NCBI GenBank assembly: GCA_965229115.1
Contig: CBDDIR010000003.1
Span: forward strand, 1 to 64,000
Length of the DNA stretch: 64,000 bases
Reading direction: 5' to 3'
From: UBA7672 sp965229115
GTDB lineage: Bacteria > Pseudomonadota > Alphaproteobacteria > Caulobacterales > Hyphomonadaceae
Positions 26,037 through 34,554 of this stretch are shown here, piece after piece. How positions within the stretch are numbered: position 1 is the stretch's first letter; every line of letters starts with the position of its first letter. A program made the position numbers and the translations under genes. Below the pieces are notes generated by a model. The model had not been told where the DNA came from and did not search any database. It worked only from the letters and a program-made list of their open reading frames with translations.

Positions 26037-26981
26037 CTAGTGGCGTATGACATCAAAACCCGAACCGTCTGTGCAGCGTGAAACGTATCGATCGAAGAAA
26101 ACTCGACGAAGGTCAGCTTCCAAATGCGGCGATATCGGGAGCGCGCCATCGCGTTCCCACGCAGCTGAAAGCCTGATCCCTGCTGCAATGGGATTTGGCC
26201 CAAGCTCGTGCTGGACCCGCCTGACAGCGTTCACGTAACTCATCGCGTCACCATAGGCCCTGAAGGTCTGTGTGATGTGTTGAGTGCTGCGAGCCTGGGA
26301 CTTTTCGAAAAGTCTCGAAACCGAAGTGTTGTGAATTCGGTATCGCATGAGCGACGTGCTGATGCCTTCAATTTCAAAAAAACGCGCAAGTCGTGACCAC
26401 AAAGCGAAGTCCTCCGCATGATTGGCAAGCGGTGCGTACGGATAACCGCCCAGCGCAATCAACACGTCACGCCTCGCCAGGATCGATCCGTGCGGCACCG
26501 GGCAGGCTTGCTGCTGGGCGAAGGCTATCGCGGAGGTCCAGTCGAAAGCGCGATTATGAAACTCCAGCTCGCGACCGTCCGCGTCCATCAACTGCATGCT
26601 TCCAAAGGAAAGCGCCAACGCAGGCTGGAGTTCGTAGCGTGCGATTTGGGCGGCGGTCTTCCCTTCGATCCACAGATCATCGGCGTCGATACGCGCGATG
26701 TAAGTTCCCTTCGCTGCCTGAAGGCCTCTGTTGAGTGACCGCGTCAGCCCCCATTTGGTTTCGTTGCGTAAGATCAGGTGATGCGGAGCAATCCTCCAGT
26801 CATCCAGATGCGCAACCGCAAGAGGGTCACTGCAATCGTCCACGAGAATCACCTCGTGGGGTATGCTTCGCAGGTCGGCCTCCACGCTCGCCAAGGCTCC
26901 ACGTAGCCATTCGACGTCGGTCCATTTGTCGCCATGCAATCCGACTGGACACAGAACGGAAACCACCGGGTCAGCTGACAT
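26037..26981 (-). CDS. GT2 glycosyltransferase
   Basis: A 314-residue GT-A enzyme: VVSVLCPVGLHGDKWTDVEW at the start, VILVDDCSDPLAVAHL, the metal site ARIDADDLWIEGKTAAQ, and HAEDFALWSRLARFF as the ED motif. ATG 26981 was chosen because the longer frame adds residues encoded within the upstream gene; with this start the gene overlaps that gene's 3' end by 11 bases. Sugar and acceptor are unknown. It is probably the last gene of an operon with the 928-residue protein. Confidence 0.85.
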   Translation of the reverse strand: MSADPVVSVLCPVGLHGDKWTDVEWLRGALASVEADLRSIPHEVILVDDCSDPLAVAHLDDWRIAPHHLILRNETKWGLTRSLNRGLQAAKGTYIARIDADDLWIEGKTAAQIARYELQPALALSFGSMQLMDADGRELEFHNRAFDWTSAIAFAQQQACPVPHGSILARRDVLIALGGYPYAPLANHAEDFALWSRLARFFEIEGISTSLMRYRIHNTSVSRLFEKSQARSTQHITQTFRAYGDAMSYVNAVRRVQHELGPNPIAAGIRLSAAWERDGALPISPHLEADLRRVFFDRYVSRCTDGSGFDVIRH

Positions 26982-29757
26982 CAAATTCACTTCCGTGCAC
27001 GAGCGACAGGATTTGGCGGCGGGCCCGAGGATCGGACTCCCGCGCAAGCCACTGTGGAAACGCAAGAACGCTTCTGTACACCTCGCGTCTAAGTCGGCCA
27101 CGGACGTCGCGCGCAAACTGCTCGACTATGATCCTGCTTCGTCCAAACTCCATCGGGTTATCCCGGCTTTCGGAGTTGCCATCCGAGCCCTTGCGCCATT
27201 CGCCGACGAACTCGTCGACATAATCGAACCTTGATCCCGCACTGAACGAACGCAGAAGAAACATCCAGTCCTCAAGGTAGTGTATGTCTTCGGGGAAGAC
27301 TGTTCCGAACTGTTTTTCCAAGAGGAGAGCCAATTCCCGTGTGGCCAGGAATGCATTCGTTGGCAGGAAATTCTCGAATGTCAGAAGGCCTGCTGGCCGC
27401 AGTGGCAGAAATGGTTGGATCGATCTGTCCACGTCTCTGACGATTGTTTTGCCTGCAGTTAGTTGTGTCTCGCCTCTTGCAAGCCTGGCTGCCGCTACGC
27501 CGATGGCGGGCAAATAAATATCGTCATCGTCCAGCACACCGAATGCGTCGCAGTCTAGGCGATCAAATGCTTCCTCAAGGCCGACATTGAGCACATATCC
27601 CCGCTGCCGTGCTGTCTCAGGGGCCACAATGAGGGCGCCGTCATTCACATGCGCACCCAATCCGCTAAGGCTCCGCTGCACGTGGTTCAGCCGCTCGTCA
27701 TTGCCATGCACCACGACAATGGGAAGTAATTCGACGCCGGTTCGAGAGGCGCGACAGGAGTCTATTGCTTCCGCGAGCGACCTGTTCCTGTTCCCTGTTG
27801 TCCGGATGATTACCCCTACGCGACGACATGCCGTATCGCTGCTGCGAGCGAAGGGGCGCGGTGCTTGACCAGAGAGCTTCAGGAGGCCCGATCGAACTTC
27901 GACTGCGTTCTCTGGAAGTCGTTGCAGCGAGGGGCGGCCGACATCACGGAGACGCTGACAGCCGACGAGGAATTCAGGCAGGAATGCAGCTGCGTTTTTT
28001 GCCGCGGCGTCCAGAATGAGTTCTTCGGAGGACACGGTCTCCCCAGCTGCTGGAAGCAGTGTCCGGTGGAAGACAATGAATGCATGACTGTCCAGAGCTT
28101 CAATCAACCGATTGGCCGACCGTCGACCGCCGCCTTTGAAGCTTACGACCCTTCCGGTTTCGTCGAGGTCAATGGCTCCGCACGAAAGTAGAAGGCAGGA
28201 TAGCGTATCAGCGTAGTACTGCAGTACCGGAAAGGCTTCTTCGTAGAGAGTGCTGTCGGGTTCAAGGATGGCAATCCAGTCCTGCGTCGCGGCGCGGATG
28301 CCCGCTGCTTTTCCCGACGCGCGGTCGCCGACCGATTGAACAATCAGGATGTTCAAGTCGAGTGCCCGGGTTTCCGCCCGGATGGCCGCCTCTGTCCATG
28401 TCTCATCGCTTGTGACCAGGACCCATTGTAGTTCGAAAGATTGTCCCCGCATGCGCTCCATGACTTTTACGGCGAGGGCGATGCTGGCCGCGCAATCTTG
28501 AAGCTTGGAGTGTGAGCTCGATAGCACCGTTACGATGCTCAATCCGCGAAGCGGCTTCGAATTCGGATCGACCGTGAGATCCAACGACGTCGCCATTCCA
28601 AGAACGGCCGTCGCCGTTGCAAAGCTGATAGCCGACTCTTCGCCCGGATCGGCCAGATCTGCGATGCTGTTCTCGAGCAACAGCCGAACCAGAGTTGCGG
28701 CTGGCTGAAAGCGACCGGCGGGCAAATCCATCAACCCGAAATAGCGACTGGATCGGGCAAGCGCTCGGTTGCCCATGAAGCCGCTGTTGCTGAGGCCGGC
28801 CGATATCCGTCGAATGAATGCTTCCGTGCGCCAGCGGAAGATCAACGAGTCTGCCGGCTGGGAATTGGCCTGGTGTCGGGCCTCGGCAGAGAACTTTTCC
28901 AGCACAGAAGGAGGAATCTCCCCGCGCGATCCGTCGAGGACAGGCACGAGCGAACTTTCAATCGTCAGACCGAGCGAAGCAACCTGCGAGGCTATGCGGG
29001 CAGCAAAGTCCCGATCTTTGTTGTTGTCTGCCGGTCGACCTGACAATGGCTGATTGGCTTGCACGTCGTCGCGAATCTCGGGCCGCCGAAGGTATTCCGC
29101 CAGTGCACTGTGACGCATTATCCTGCTTGGCTGAAGCAGAGACAGCACGCCAAAGGTGTCGAACAAATAGTCCGAGAACGATATGGCGGCCTCAGGTCTG
29201 GCGACGTCCGCGATACTTGCAGTAAGCGCCGTTGGCGACACTGCCGCCTCTGGACCAACGATCGCGAGGACGTCGCGAATGTTGACCGGTCGCGAATCTT
29301 CGGATGGCGCAGCTCCGTCGAACCACCCTTCGAGTTCCTGAAACAGTGCGTTTCTGAGGTCGTGAACAGCGGTCCGCTGCTCCGCTGGCAGGCTGGCCTC
29401 TGCATTTGCGAGTGCGAACAGGTAAAGGTATTCCGGCGTGCGCGGGTGCTTTGCGGTGCCGGTGGCTGGATCCAGGTCGCCGATCCATTTGCCGAGAAAG
29501 GATTCCTGCTCGTCTGAAAAATGAGACTGAGCGACAAGTCCGTGGATCGCGACCTGATCGAACTGATACTTTCCTTCTCCGGAGCCGAGAACCTGGGCGA
29601 ATGCTTCGGAACGCGTTTTCCCCGCGTAATGGTCGAAGGTGCTGGCTGATTCTGGTTCCCGCGTGAGCAACAGCAGGTAAGCTGCGCGAATATCGTCGGG
29701 CGTCGCCGCCTGCCCGCCCGTTTCGGTGGTGACCGGATCTTCCGGGTGATCACTCAT
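26971..29757 (-). CDS. Large protein with DUF4214-like N-terminus and two GT-A-like domains
   Basis: A 928-residue protein. Near residues 20-60 the segment IRAAYLLLLTREPESASTFD resembles the short LGRxPD helix repeats (DUF4214-like) that precede many alphaproteobacterial glycosyltransferases. A helical region follows to about 400. A first GT2-like domain (LRGLSIVTVLSSSHSKLQDC, WIAILEPDSTLYEEA) lacks a clean DxD. A second one from about 665 (RVGVIIRTTGNRNRSLAEAI) has a strong acidic metal site FGVLDDDDIYLP and HYLEDWMFLLRSF. ATG 29757 was preferred over a start 12 codons earlier because it overlaps the stop of a small upstream frame. The acceptor is unknown; a bifunctional or partly inactive glycosyltransferase is likely. 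Confidence 0.75.
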   Translation of the reverse strand: MSDHPEDPVTTETGGQAATPDDIRAAYLLLLTREPESASTFDHYAGKTRSEAFAQVLGSGEGKYQFDQVAIHGLVAQSHFSDEQESFLGKWIGDLDPATGTAKHPRTPEYLYLFALANAEASLPAEQRTAVHDLRNALFQELEGWFDGAAPSEDSRPVNIRDVLAIVGPEAAVSPTALTASIADVARPEAAISFSDYLFDTFGVLSLLQPSRIMRHSALAEYLRRPEIRDDVQANQPLSGRPADNNKDRDFAARIASQVASLGLTIESSLVPVLDGSRGEIPPSVLEKFSAEARHQANSQPADSLIFRWRTEAFIRRISAGLSNSGFMGNRALARSSRYFGLMDLPAGRFQPAATLVRLLLENSIADLADPGEESAISFATATAVLGMATSLDLTVDPNSKPLRGLSIVTVLSSSHSKLQDCAASIALAVKVMERMRGQSFELQWVLVTSDETWTEAAIRAETRALDLNILIVQSVGDRASGKAAGIRAATQDWIAILEPDSTLYEEAFPVLQYYADTLSCLLLSCGAIDLDETGRVVSFKGGGRRSANRLIEALDSHAFIVFHRTLLPAAGETVSSEELILDAAAKNAAAFLPEFLVGCQRLRDVGRPSLQRLPENAVEVRSGLLKLSGQAPRPFARSSDTACRRVGVIIRTTGNRNRSLAEAIDSCRASRTGVELLPIVVVHGNDERLNHVQRSLSGLGAHVNDGALIVAPETARQRGYVLNVGLEEAFDRLDCDAFGVLDDDDIYLPAIGVAAARLARGETQLTAGKTIVRDVDRSIQPFLPLRPAGLLTFENFLPTNAFLATRELALLLEKQFGTVFPEDIHYLEDWMFLLRSFSAGSRFDYVDEFVGEWRKGSDGNSESRDNPMEFGRSRIIVEQFARDVRGRLRREVYRSVLAFPQWLARESDPRARRQILSLVHGSEFDVS

Positions 29758-30022
29758 GGTAGTTGTGCAACTCCAATCCTGCAGGCTTGGCAAAGGCGAG
29801 CTTGTGCCCTGTCGCTTGCTTATCGGTCCGGGGAGTCAGGTCAACTTCCTCTGCTTCTGCCCTCGGATGCACAGGCAGGGGCAAGGGCCCAAATCCTGCT
29901 TCGAAATGCCCGCTGGGACTGACAAACAGATCAGTTTCTGCACTGCCCGTCATGATCGAGCCGATGGGCGAAACGCCATCTGGGGTACTGCCACCAACTA
30001 GCCTCAGCCTCACCTCTTGCAT
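29750..30022 (-). CDS. Small protein of unknown function, coupled to the large glycosyltransferase
   Basis: A 90-residue frame beginning MQEVRLRLVGGSTPDGV and ending ...LELHNYHE, with many Pro, Gly and Glu residues and beta-like segments (ETDLFVSPSGHFEAGFG). Its TGA stop lies eight bases into an overlap with the ATG of the 928-residue protein, which favours genuine translational coupling. AAGGGC stands a few bases before the ATG. The frame stays open to 30688, but that part reads like non-coding and overlaps an opposing gene. No domain is recognised. It could also be the remnant 3' end of a longer gene. Confidence 0.4.
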   Translation of the reverse strand: MQEVRLRLVGGSTPDGVSPIGSIMTGSAETDLFVSPSGHFEAGFGPLPLPVHPRAEAEEVDLTPRTDKQATGHKLAFAKPAGLELHNYHE

Positions 30023-30370
30023 GTGCCCTTGGCATCGCCTAGGCGCTCTATGAGGTCCACGCGGCCTCCAAATTGAACGATCGGTCTGATGTCGCGTCTG
30101 CTGCTCGCCCCTTTTGTGGTCTTGGTACCGAGGATGCAGTGGCCGCTTCTCTGAACACAGGATGGACGACATCGCGTCGGACCGGAAAGCCGTGCGTAGG
30201 CCGGTTGGGAATGCGGCGGCATCCCCCGGCGTTGCGTGGCTGCTCTTTCGGCAAACGGGTTGAGTGGATGCCTGCAGCTTCGACAGGATTGTTGACGTTC
30301 GTGATGGTCGATCGGACTCGGCAAATGGTTTGCCGGCGACGTCTGTCGATGATGAATAGTTAGAAATCAC
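30023..30370. other. 348-base divergent gap
   Basis: It lies between the small coupled frame and the divergent GT90-like gene at 30371. No gene, repeat of note or clear promoter was seen, although both units must start here. Confidence 0.45.
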
Positions 30371-31252
30371 ATGTGGCCGAGCGCGGACATCGTCAGTTCT
30401 GATGCAATGTTGGGGCAGTCGACGGCAATTATCGACGCTGGAGCGACCGGGATCCGGCTCGTCACAGGACGCGACTTCAGCCCAACGCCTGAACGGCTGG
30501 AGCGAGCGAAGGTTTTTGCGCGACTGCTTGCATCGATGAAAGTGTCTCGCGGCCACGCGAGAATAGCGCTCGACCTCGTACCGGAAAACAGCAAGCCCTG
30601 TCTCGCAGCCGTGGTGGCGACGGCTCAGCAGATTTGTATCCCTGATGTTCCTTTTCTGCTCGGCGATTTCTTGCCACAAGGCACGCACGCTAACTGGGCC
30701 GAGCGGCCAGTGAAAGTGTGGTGGCGTGGTGAGTTGTCAGGCCCCGCCAGTTCATTAACCGAACTAATGCGCTCGCTGCGGGTCCAAACATGCGTTGCAT
30801 CCCGGTTTTCATCCGTAATCGACGCGAAGCTGACCGGAGTTGGCAGATTTGCAGACTGGAACGTCGAGATCCACGACGTGATCCGGGGGCTGAGTTTGCT
30901 TGCGGACTCGAAAAAAATTCCCTCACCCATGCCGCGATACCTGCTCGAGATCGACGGGGATCCGCTCGACCGAGCGGCTACCTACGGACTGCTGGCAGCT
31001 GGATGCACCATCAGGGTCGGGGGAACTTCAACTGTCTGGTTCGATCAACGCCTGCGGCAGGCAGCTGGGATCGTCGAAGTGGCCGGCGTTGGCGACCTGG
31101 AACCCTTGGTGAGCGATCTCGAAACCAATCACCGCGGCCGGGATGTCTGGACCGCTGGGGTCGAAGTCCTGGGTGGATTGACACAGGAAGTGGCGATTGC
31201 AGCGTTCCGCGACGCCGTCCTGAAAGCACTCGAACAACAGACAATTGTGTGA
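30371..31252 (+). CDS. Divergent GT90 (CAP10-like) glycosyltransferase homologue
   Basis: A 293-residue protein that lines up with the C-terminal two thirds of the two GT90 proteins in this window. KVWWRGELSGPASSLTELMR at 115-134 matches LYWRGSLTGVADQYADMMR of the protein at 38637. RYLLEIDGDPLDRAATYGLL at 189-208 matches KYLVDIDGNTNSWPGLFMKL. The N-terminal TPR-like part of the paralogues is missing, and the conserved NSWPG and WYYDRL are changed (DRAAT, VWFDQRL). It may be a diverged or inactive enzyme. The start is uncertain: ATG 30371 or ATG 30407. The relation is seen by eye; activity is doubtful. Confidence 0.6.
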   Translation: MWPSADIVSSDAMLGQSTAIIDAGATGIRLVTGRDFSPTPERLERAKVFARLLASMKVSRGHARIALDLVPENSKPCLAAVVATAQQICIPDVPFLLGDFLPQGTHANWAERPVKVWWRGELSGPASSLTELMRSLRVQTCVASRFSSVIDAKLTGVGRFADWNVEIHDVIRGLSLLADSKKIPSPMPRYLLEIDGDPLDRAATYGLLAAGCTIRVGGTSTVWFDQRLRQAAGIVEVAGVGDLEPLVSDLETNHRGRDVWTAGVEVLGGLTQEVAIAAFRDAVLKALEQQTIV

Positions 31253-31496
31253 TCCGTCCACGATGCCAGCCGCGCTGCGAGCGGAAATCCTCTGACGATG
31301 GTATGTTCAATGATGGCCGGGCCGTAATGTCAGGGGAGGTTCGGCCTCGCCGACGGGCGATCGCGTCACGTTTTGCATCGGGATAGCGTCGAACATCTTC
31401 GACACCTAAGCTGCGATGGCTCTTATCGGCGCTACGCCCTTGGCTTGCCGGCAAGCGTGTGCAAGTCATCCGGCCAACCAAGCGGTAGAGCGTCCG

Positions 31497-31910
31497 ATGT
31501 CCCAAATCCTTGTCCTTCACACTCCGCCGGACCGCGGCGCCGGTGCGGCTGTAGCCGCTGTCCTGAGCGATATGACCGCATTCCGTGCAACCGTAGGGCC
31601 TGACACTCCACCTTTCCGTTGCGGCCCAGATGTGGTTGCGATTGGACTCTGGACGCCATTGAGCCCGGGACCTGGACGGGCCGATGCCATGGCCGCAGCC
31701 CTCGCCAGTCTGAATGGCAAGTGCTTTGCCTTCTGTACCGGCGGCGTCGAGCTACCCGCCGTCATCGGGCAGGTTGTTGGGGAGATCCTGCGTGAAACGT
31801 CTGATTCTGCGCATGATCAGGTGCGCCTGCGTCAGGCAATCGCGACATTCTCGGCATTCCAGCCCCAGGGCATTTCTGCACGGCCCGCATCCAACAGGTT
31901 GGGCGGCTGA
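31497..31910 (+). CDS. Small protein of unknown function, weakly flavodoxin-like
   Basis: A 137-residue frame starting MSQILVLHTPPDRGAGAAVAA, then DVVAIGLWTPLSPGPGRADAM and KCFAFCTGG. The alternation of hydrophobic strands with Gly-rich loops recalls flavodoxin-like folds, but the phosphate-binding T/S cluster is poor. It stands alone between the GT90-like gene and rfbB, in the same direction. The ribosome-binding site is weak. Confidence that it is coding is moderate; the function is unknown. Confidence 0.45.
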   Translation: MSQILVLHTPPDRGAGAAVAAVLSDMTAFRATVGPDTPPFRCGPDVVAIGLWTPLSPGPGRADAMAAALASLNGKCFAFCTGGVELPAVIGQVVGEILRETSDSAHDQVRLRQAIATFSAFQPQGISARPASNRLGG

Positions 31911-32032
31911 ATCAGGCCGGTTCGAGAGCGCAACGAGCCACGTGGTGCAGCTTCGATCTGCAGCGTTTCTGGCGAATTGACACGTCATGGTCGCGCTGAC
32001 ATTAGGGGCTTTGGGGAATATCAGAGAGAGCG

Positions 32033-33088
32033 ATGCGGGCCTTAGTTACCGGCGGCGCCGGGTTTATTGGGTCTGCCGTTTGTCGCCGGCTGGTTGGCAA
32101 GGCTGGCTGGAAAGTCCTCAATCTCGACAAGCTTACTTACGCAGCCAATCTGGAGTCGCTGGGTGAGGTAGCGGAGGATCCAAGCTATCGTTTCGTTGAA
32201 GGCGATATCTGCGATGGCACGCTCGTCGCGCGCCTGTTCGACGAGTTCAGGCCGGATTGCGTTCTGCACCTCGCGGCCGAGAGTCACGTCGATCGATCCA
32301 TCACGGGTTCGGCTGAGTTCGTTCGCACCAACGTTGTCGGCACGCATGTCATGCTGGAATCAGCCCGCAGCTACTGGGCCGGCCTCGACAGCGCCGCTCG
32401 CGATCGCTTTCGTTTCCTTCACGTCTCAACCGACGAGGTGTTTGGATCGCTTGGCGAGCAGGGGTTCTTTTCCGAGACCACAGCTTATGATCCGCGTTCG
32501 CCTTATTCGGCCAGCAAAGCTGCGTCCGATCATCTGGCCCGCGCCTGGAGCCACACCTATGGCCTTCCTGTCCTGGTTTCCAACTGTTCGAACAACTATG
32601 GCCCATATCATTTTCCGGAGAAGCTCATTCCGCTGATGATCCTCAACGCCCTCGAAGGAAAGCCCCTGCCAGTCTATGGGAACGGGTCGAATGTGCGCGA
32701 CTGGCTCTATGTCGATGATCATGCAGCCGCCCTCCAGCTGATCGTCGAGAACGGGATGCCTGGCGAGACCTACTGCGTTGGAGGCAACAACGAACGCACC
32801 AACCTTCAGGTTGTCCATGCGGTGTGCGACTTGCTGGACCAGAAGACGACGCCCCTGCCGGGCGGAACTGAACGTCGTTCTCTGATAACCTACGTCGCTG
32901 ATCGTCCGGGCCACGATCAGCGGTATGCCATCGATGCGGAGAAATTGCGCAGCAAGCTGGGCTGGGCTCCGAGCGAGACGTTCGAGACAGGCATCGCCCG
33001 GACCATCGACTGGTACCTGTCGCGTCGCGACTGGTGGCAACCGATCCGCGAGCGCAAATATGCCGGCGAGCGGCTCGGACTGAACTGA
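32033..33088 (+). CDS. rfbB: dTDP-glucose 4,6-dehydratase RfbB/RmlB
   Basis: A 351-residue extended dehydrogenase: ALVTGGAGFIGSAVCRRLV at the start, LHLAAESHVDRSI, the signature HVSTDEVFGSLGEQGFF, and the Tyr/Lys pair in SPYSASKAASDHLA, followed by NNYGPYHFPEKLIPLMI. It performs the second step of dTDP-rhamnose synthesis. GAGAGAG immediately before ATG 32033 is a good ribosome-binding site. It starts the run rfbB-rfbC-methyltransferase-rfbA. Confidence 0.97.
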   Translation: MRALVTGGAGFIGSAVCRRLVGKAGWKVLNLDKLTYAANLESLGEVAEDPSYRFVEGDICDGTLVARLFDEFRPDCVLHLAAESHVDRSITGSAEFVRTNVVGTHVMLESARSYWAGLDSAARDRFRFLHVSTDEVFGSLGEQGFFSETTAYDPRSPYSASKAASDHLARAWSHTYGLPVLVSNCSNNYGPYHFPEKLIPLMILNALEGKPLPVYGNGSNVRDWLYVDDHAAALQLIVENGMPGETYCVGGNNERTNLQVVHAVCDLLDQKTTPLPGGTERRSLITYVADRPGHDQRYAIDAEKLRSKLGWAPSETFETGIARTIDWYLSRRDWWQPIRERKYAGERLGLN

Positions 33089-33090
33089 GC

Positions 33091-33666
33091 ATGGGCGTGA
33101 TGCGGATTGAGCCGACAGCGATTCCCGGTGTGCTTGTCATCACGCCCAAGAAGCATGGTGACCATCGCGGTTTCTTTTCAGAGACCTACCGCGGCGATCT
33201 GCTTGCCGATGCCGGCGTCAGAACCGACTGGATCCAGGACAATCACTCCTTCTCCACCCGTCGCGGTGTTGTCCGCGGCCTGCATTACCAGACCGCGCCT
33301 TTCGCGCAGGCAAAACTTCTGCGGGTCGTACGCGGAGCCATACTCGATGTCGCTGTCGACATCAGGCTGGGATCTCCGACCTACGGTCAGCACGTGGCGG
33401 TCGAGCTGTCGGAAGACAACTGGAAGCAACTTCTCGTTCCTGCCGGCTTTGCACACGGCTTTGCGACGCTCACCGAGTCCACGGAAGTGCTTTACAAGTG
33501 CACTGCTCCGTATGCGCCCGCGAGCGAAGGAGGCCTGCAGTGGGACGATCGGTCGCTGGGCATTGACTGGCCGATCCGGCCAGAGGAAGCCACGCTCTCG
33601 CAGCGAGACCGAGACTGGCCGGCGTTTGCCGATTTCGTCAGTCCGTTCGCCTACGATCTGGCGTAG
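33091..33666 (+). CDS. rfbC: dTDP-4-dehydrorhamnose 3,5-epimerase RfbC/RmlC
   Basis: A 191-residue cupin epimerase. HGDHRGFFSETYRGD, NHSFSTRRGVVRGLHYQ with the catalytic His, AKLLRVVRGAILDVAVDIR and LLVPAGFAHGFATL are the standard RmlC landmarks. A longer frame from 33034 lies inside rfbB, so ATG 33091, two bases after the rfbB stop, is the likely start (ATG 33100 is also possible). It acts between RfbB and RfbD. Confidence 0.96.
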   Translation: MGVMRIEPTAIPGVLVITPKKHGDHRGFFSETYRGDLLADAGVRTDWIQDNHSFSTRRGVVRGLHYQTAPFAQAKLLRVVRGAILDVAVDIRLGSPTYGQHVAVELSEDNWKQLLVPAGFAHGFATLTESTEVLYKCTAPYAPASEGGLQWDDRSLGIDWPIRPEEATLSQRDRDWPAFADFVSPFAYDLA

Positions 33667-33693
33667 GGCAGGGACCGGGACGCATTATCACGC

Positions 33694-34503
33694 ATGGCCA
33701 TAGTCAACGTCTTCAAGAATGTCGCGGCGCAGCCACACACGCTTCCCGAGATGCTTTACCGGAAGATTTTCGGGTATGGCGGTCGAGTCAATCTGCGGAA
33801 ATCCATTCCCGTTACGCTCAAGATCGATCGCGCCCCCGATGCGCATGGCCCGCTGGTCGATGCTGTGCTCGCGGGCCTCGAGGAGGCGCGCAAGACTTAT
33901 GAGGTGAGCGGCATGCAGGCAGAACTACTCGCCATGCACGGCATGTCGGGGCAGCGTTATCGTATCTGGATCAACGCAATCGTTCGCGATGTCCCGAACC
34001 CGCGCTATCTTGAGATTGGTTCATGGGCAGGCTCGACGCTCTGCTCGGCGATCTTTGGCAATCAGGTGCGGGCGGTGGCGATAGACAACTGGTCGCAGTT
34101 CAACGGCCCCGCCAGCTATTTCTTCCGCAATCTTGGACGCTTCATTGGTAAAGCTGAAGTGAGCGTGCTTACCTCCGATTTTCGCGACGTACGCTACGAT
34201 GCACTCGGCAAGCACAACGTCTACCTGTTCGATGGTCCGCATTCCGCTCAGGATCATTACGACGGCTTGGCGCTGACGCTGCCGGCGCTTGACGATCAGT
34301 TCGTCTTCATCGTCGATGACTGGAACTGGGACGACGTGCGAGAGGGTACGTGGCGGGCGATCAAGGGACTCGGCCTGAAAACGAAGCTGGCAGTAGAACT
34401 GCGCACGACATCGGACAACCGGCATAGCGGAGAGGCTGGCTTGAAGGTCAACCAGAACTCCGAATGGCATAACGGCTATCTTGTGGCCGTTCTTTCGCGC
34501 TAG
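33694..34503 (+). CDS. Class I SAM-dependent methyltransferase
   Basis: A 269-residue protein with the SAM loop PRYLEIGSWAGSTLCSAIFG near 108-127, VRAVAIDNWSQFNG carrying the second-strand acidic residue, and VFIVDDWNWDDVREGTW, a pattern of the Methyltransf_24-like family also seen in the enzyme at 8582. It sits between rfbC and rfbA on the same strand, so it is co-transcribed with rhamnose genes and may methylate a rhamnose or another sugar of the polymer (inference). Confidence 0.82.
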   Translation: MAIVNVFKNVAAQPHTLPEMLYRKIFGYGGRVNLRKSIPVTLKIDRAPDAHGPLVDAVLAGLEEARKTYEVSGMQAELLAMHGMSGQRYRIWINAIVRDVPNPRYLEIGSWAGSTLCSAIFGNQVRAVAIDNWSQFNGPASYFFRNLGRFIGKAEVSVLTSDFRDVRYDALGKHNVYLFDGPHSAQDHYDGLALTLPALDDQFVFIVDDWNWDDVREGTWRAIKGLGLKTKLAVELRTTSDNRHSGEAGLKVNQNSEWHNGYLVAVLSR

Positions 34504-34554
34504 CATGACGATCGGCGGGCAGGACTGCCGGCCGAGATAGGGGGAGAGTAGGCT

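Noticed and set aside
30023..30688. Upstream part of a 312-codon minus-strand frame
   Set aside because: Only the last 90 codons look protein-like; the rest overlaps the divergent GT90-like gene and is rich in Arg, Cys and His as in non-coding frames.
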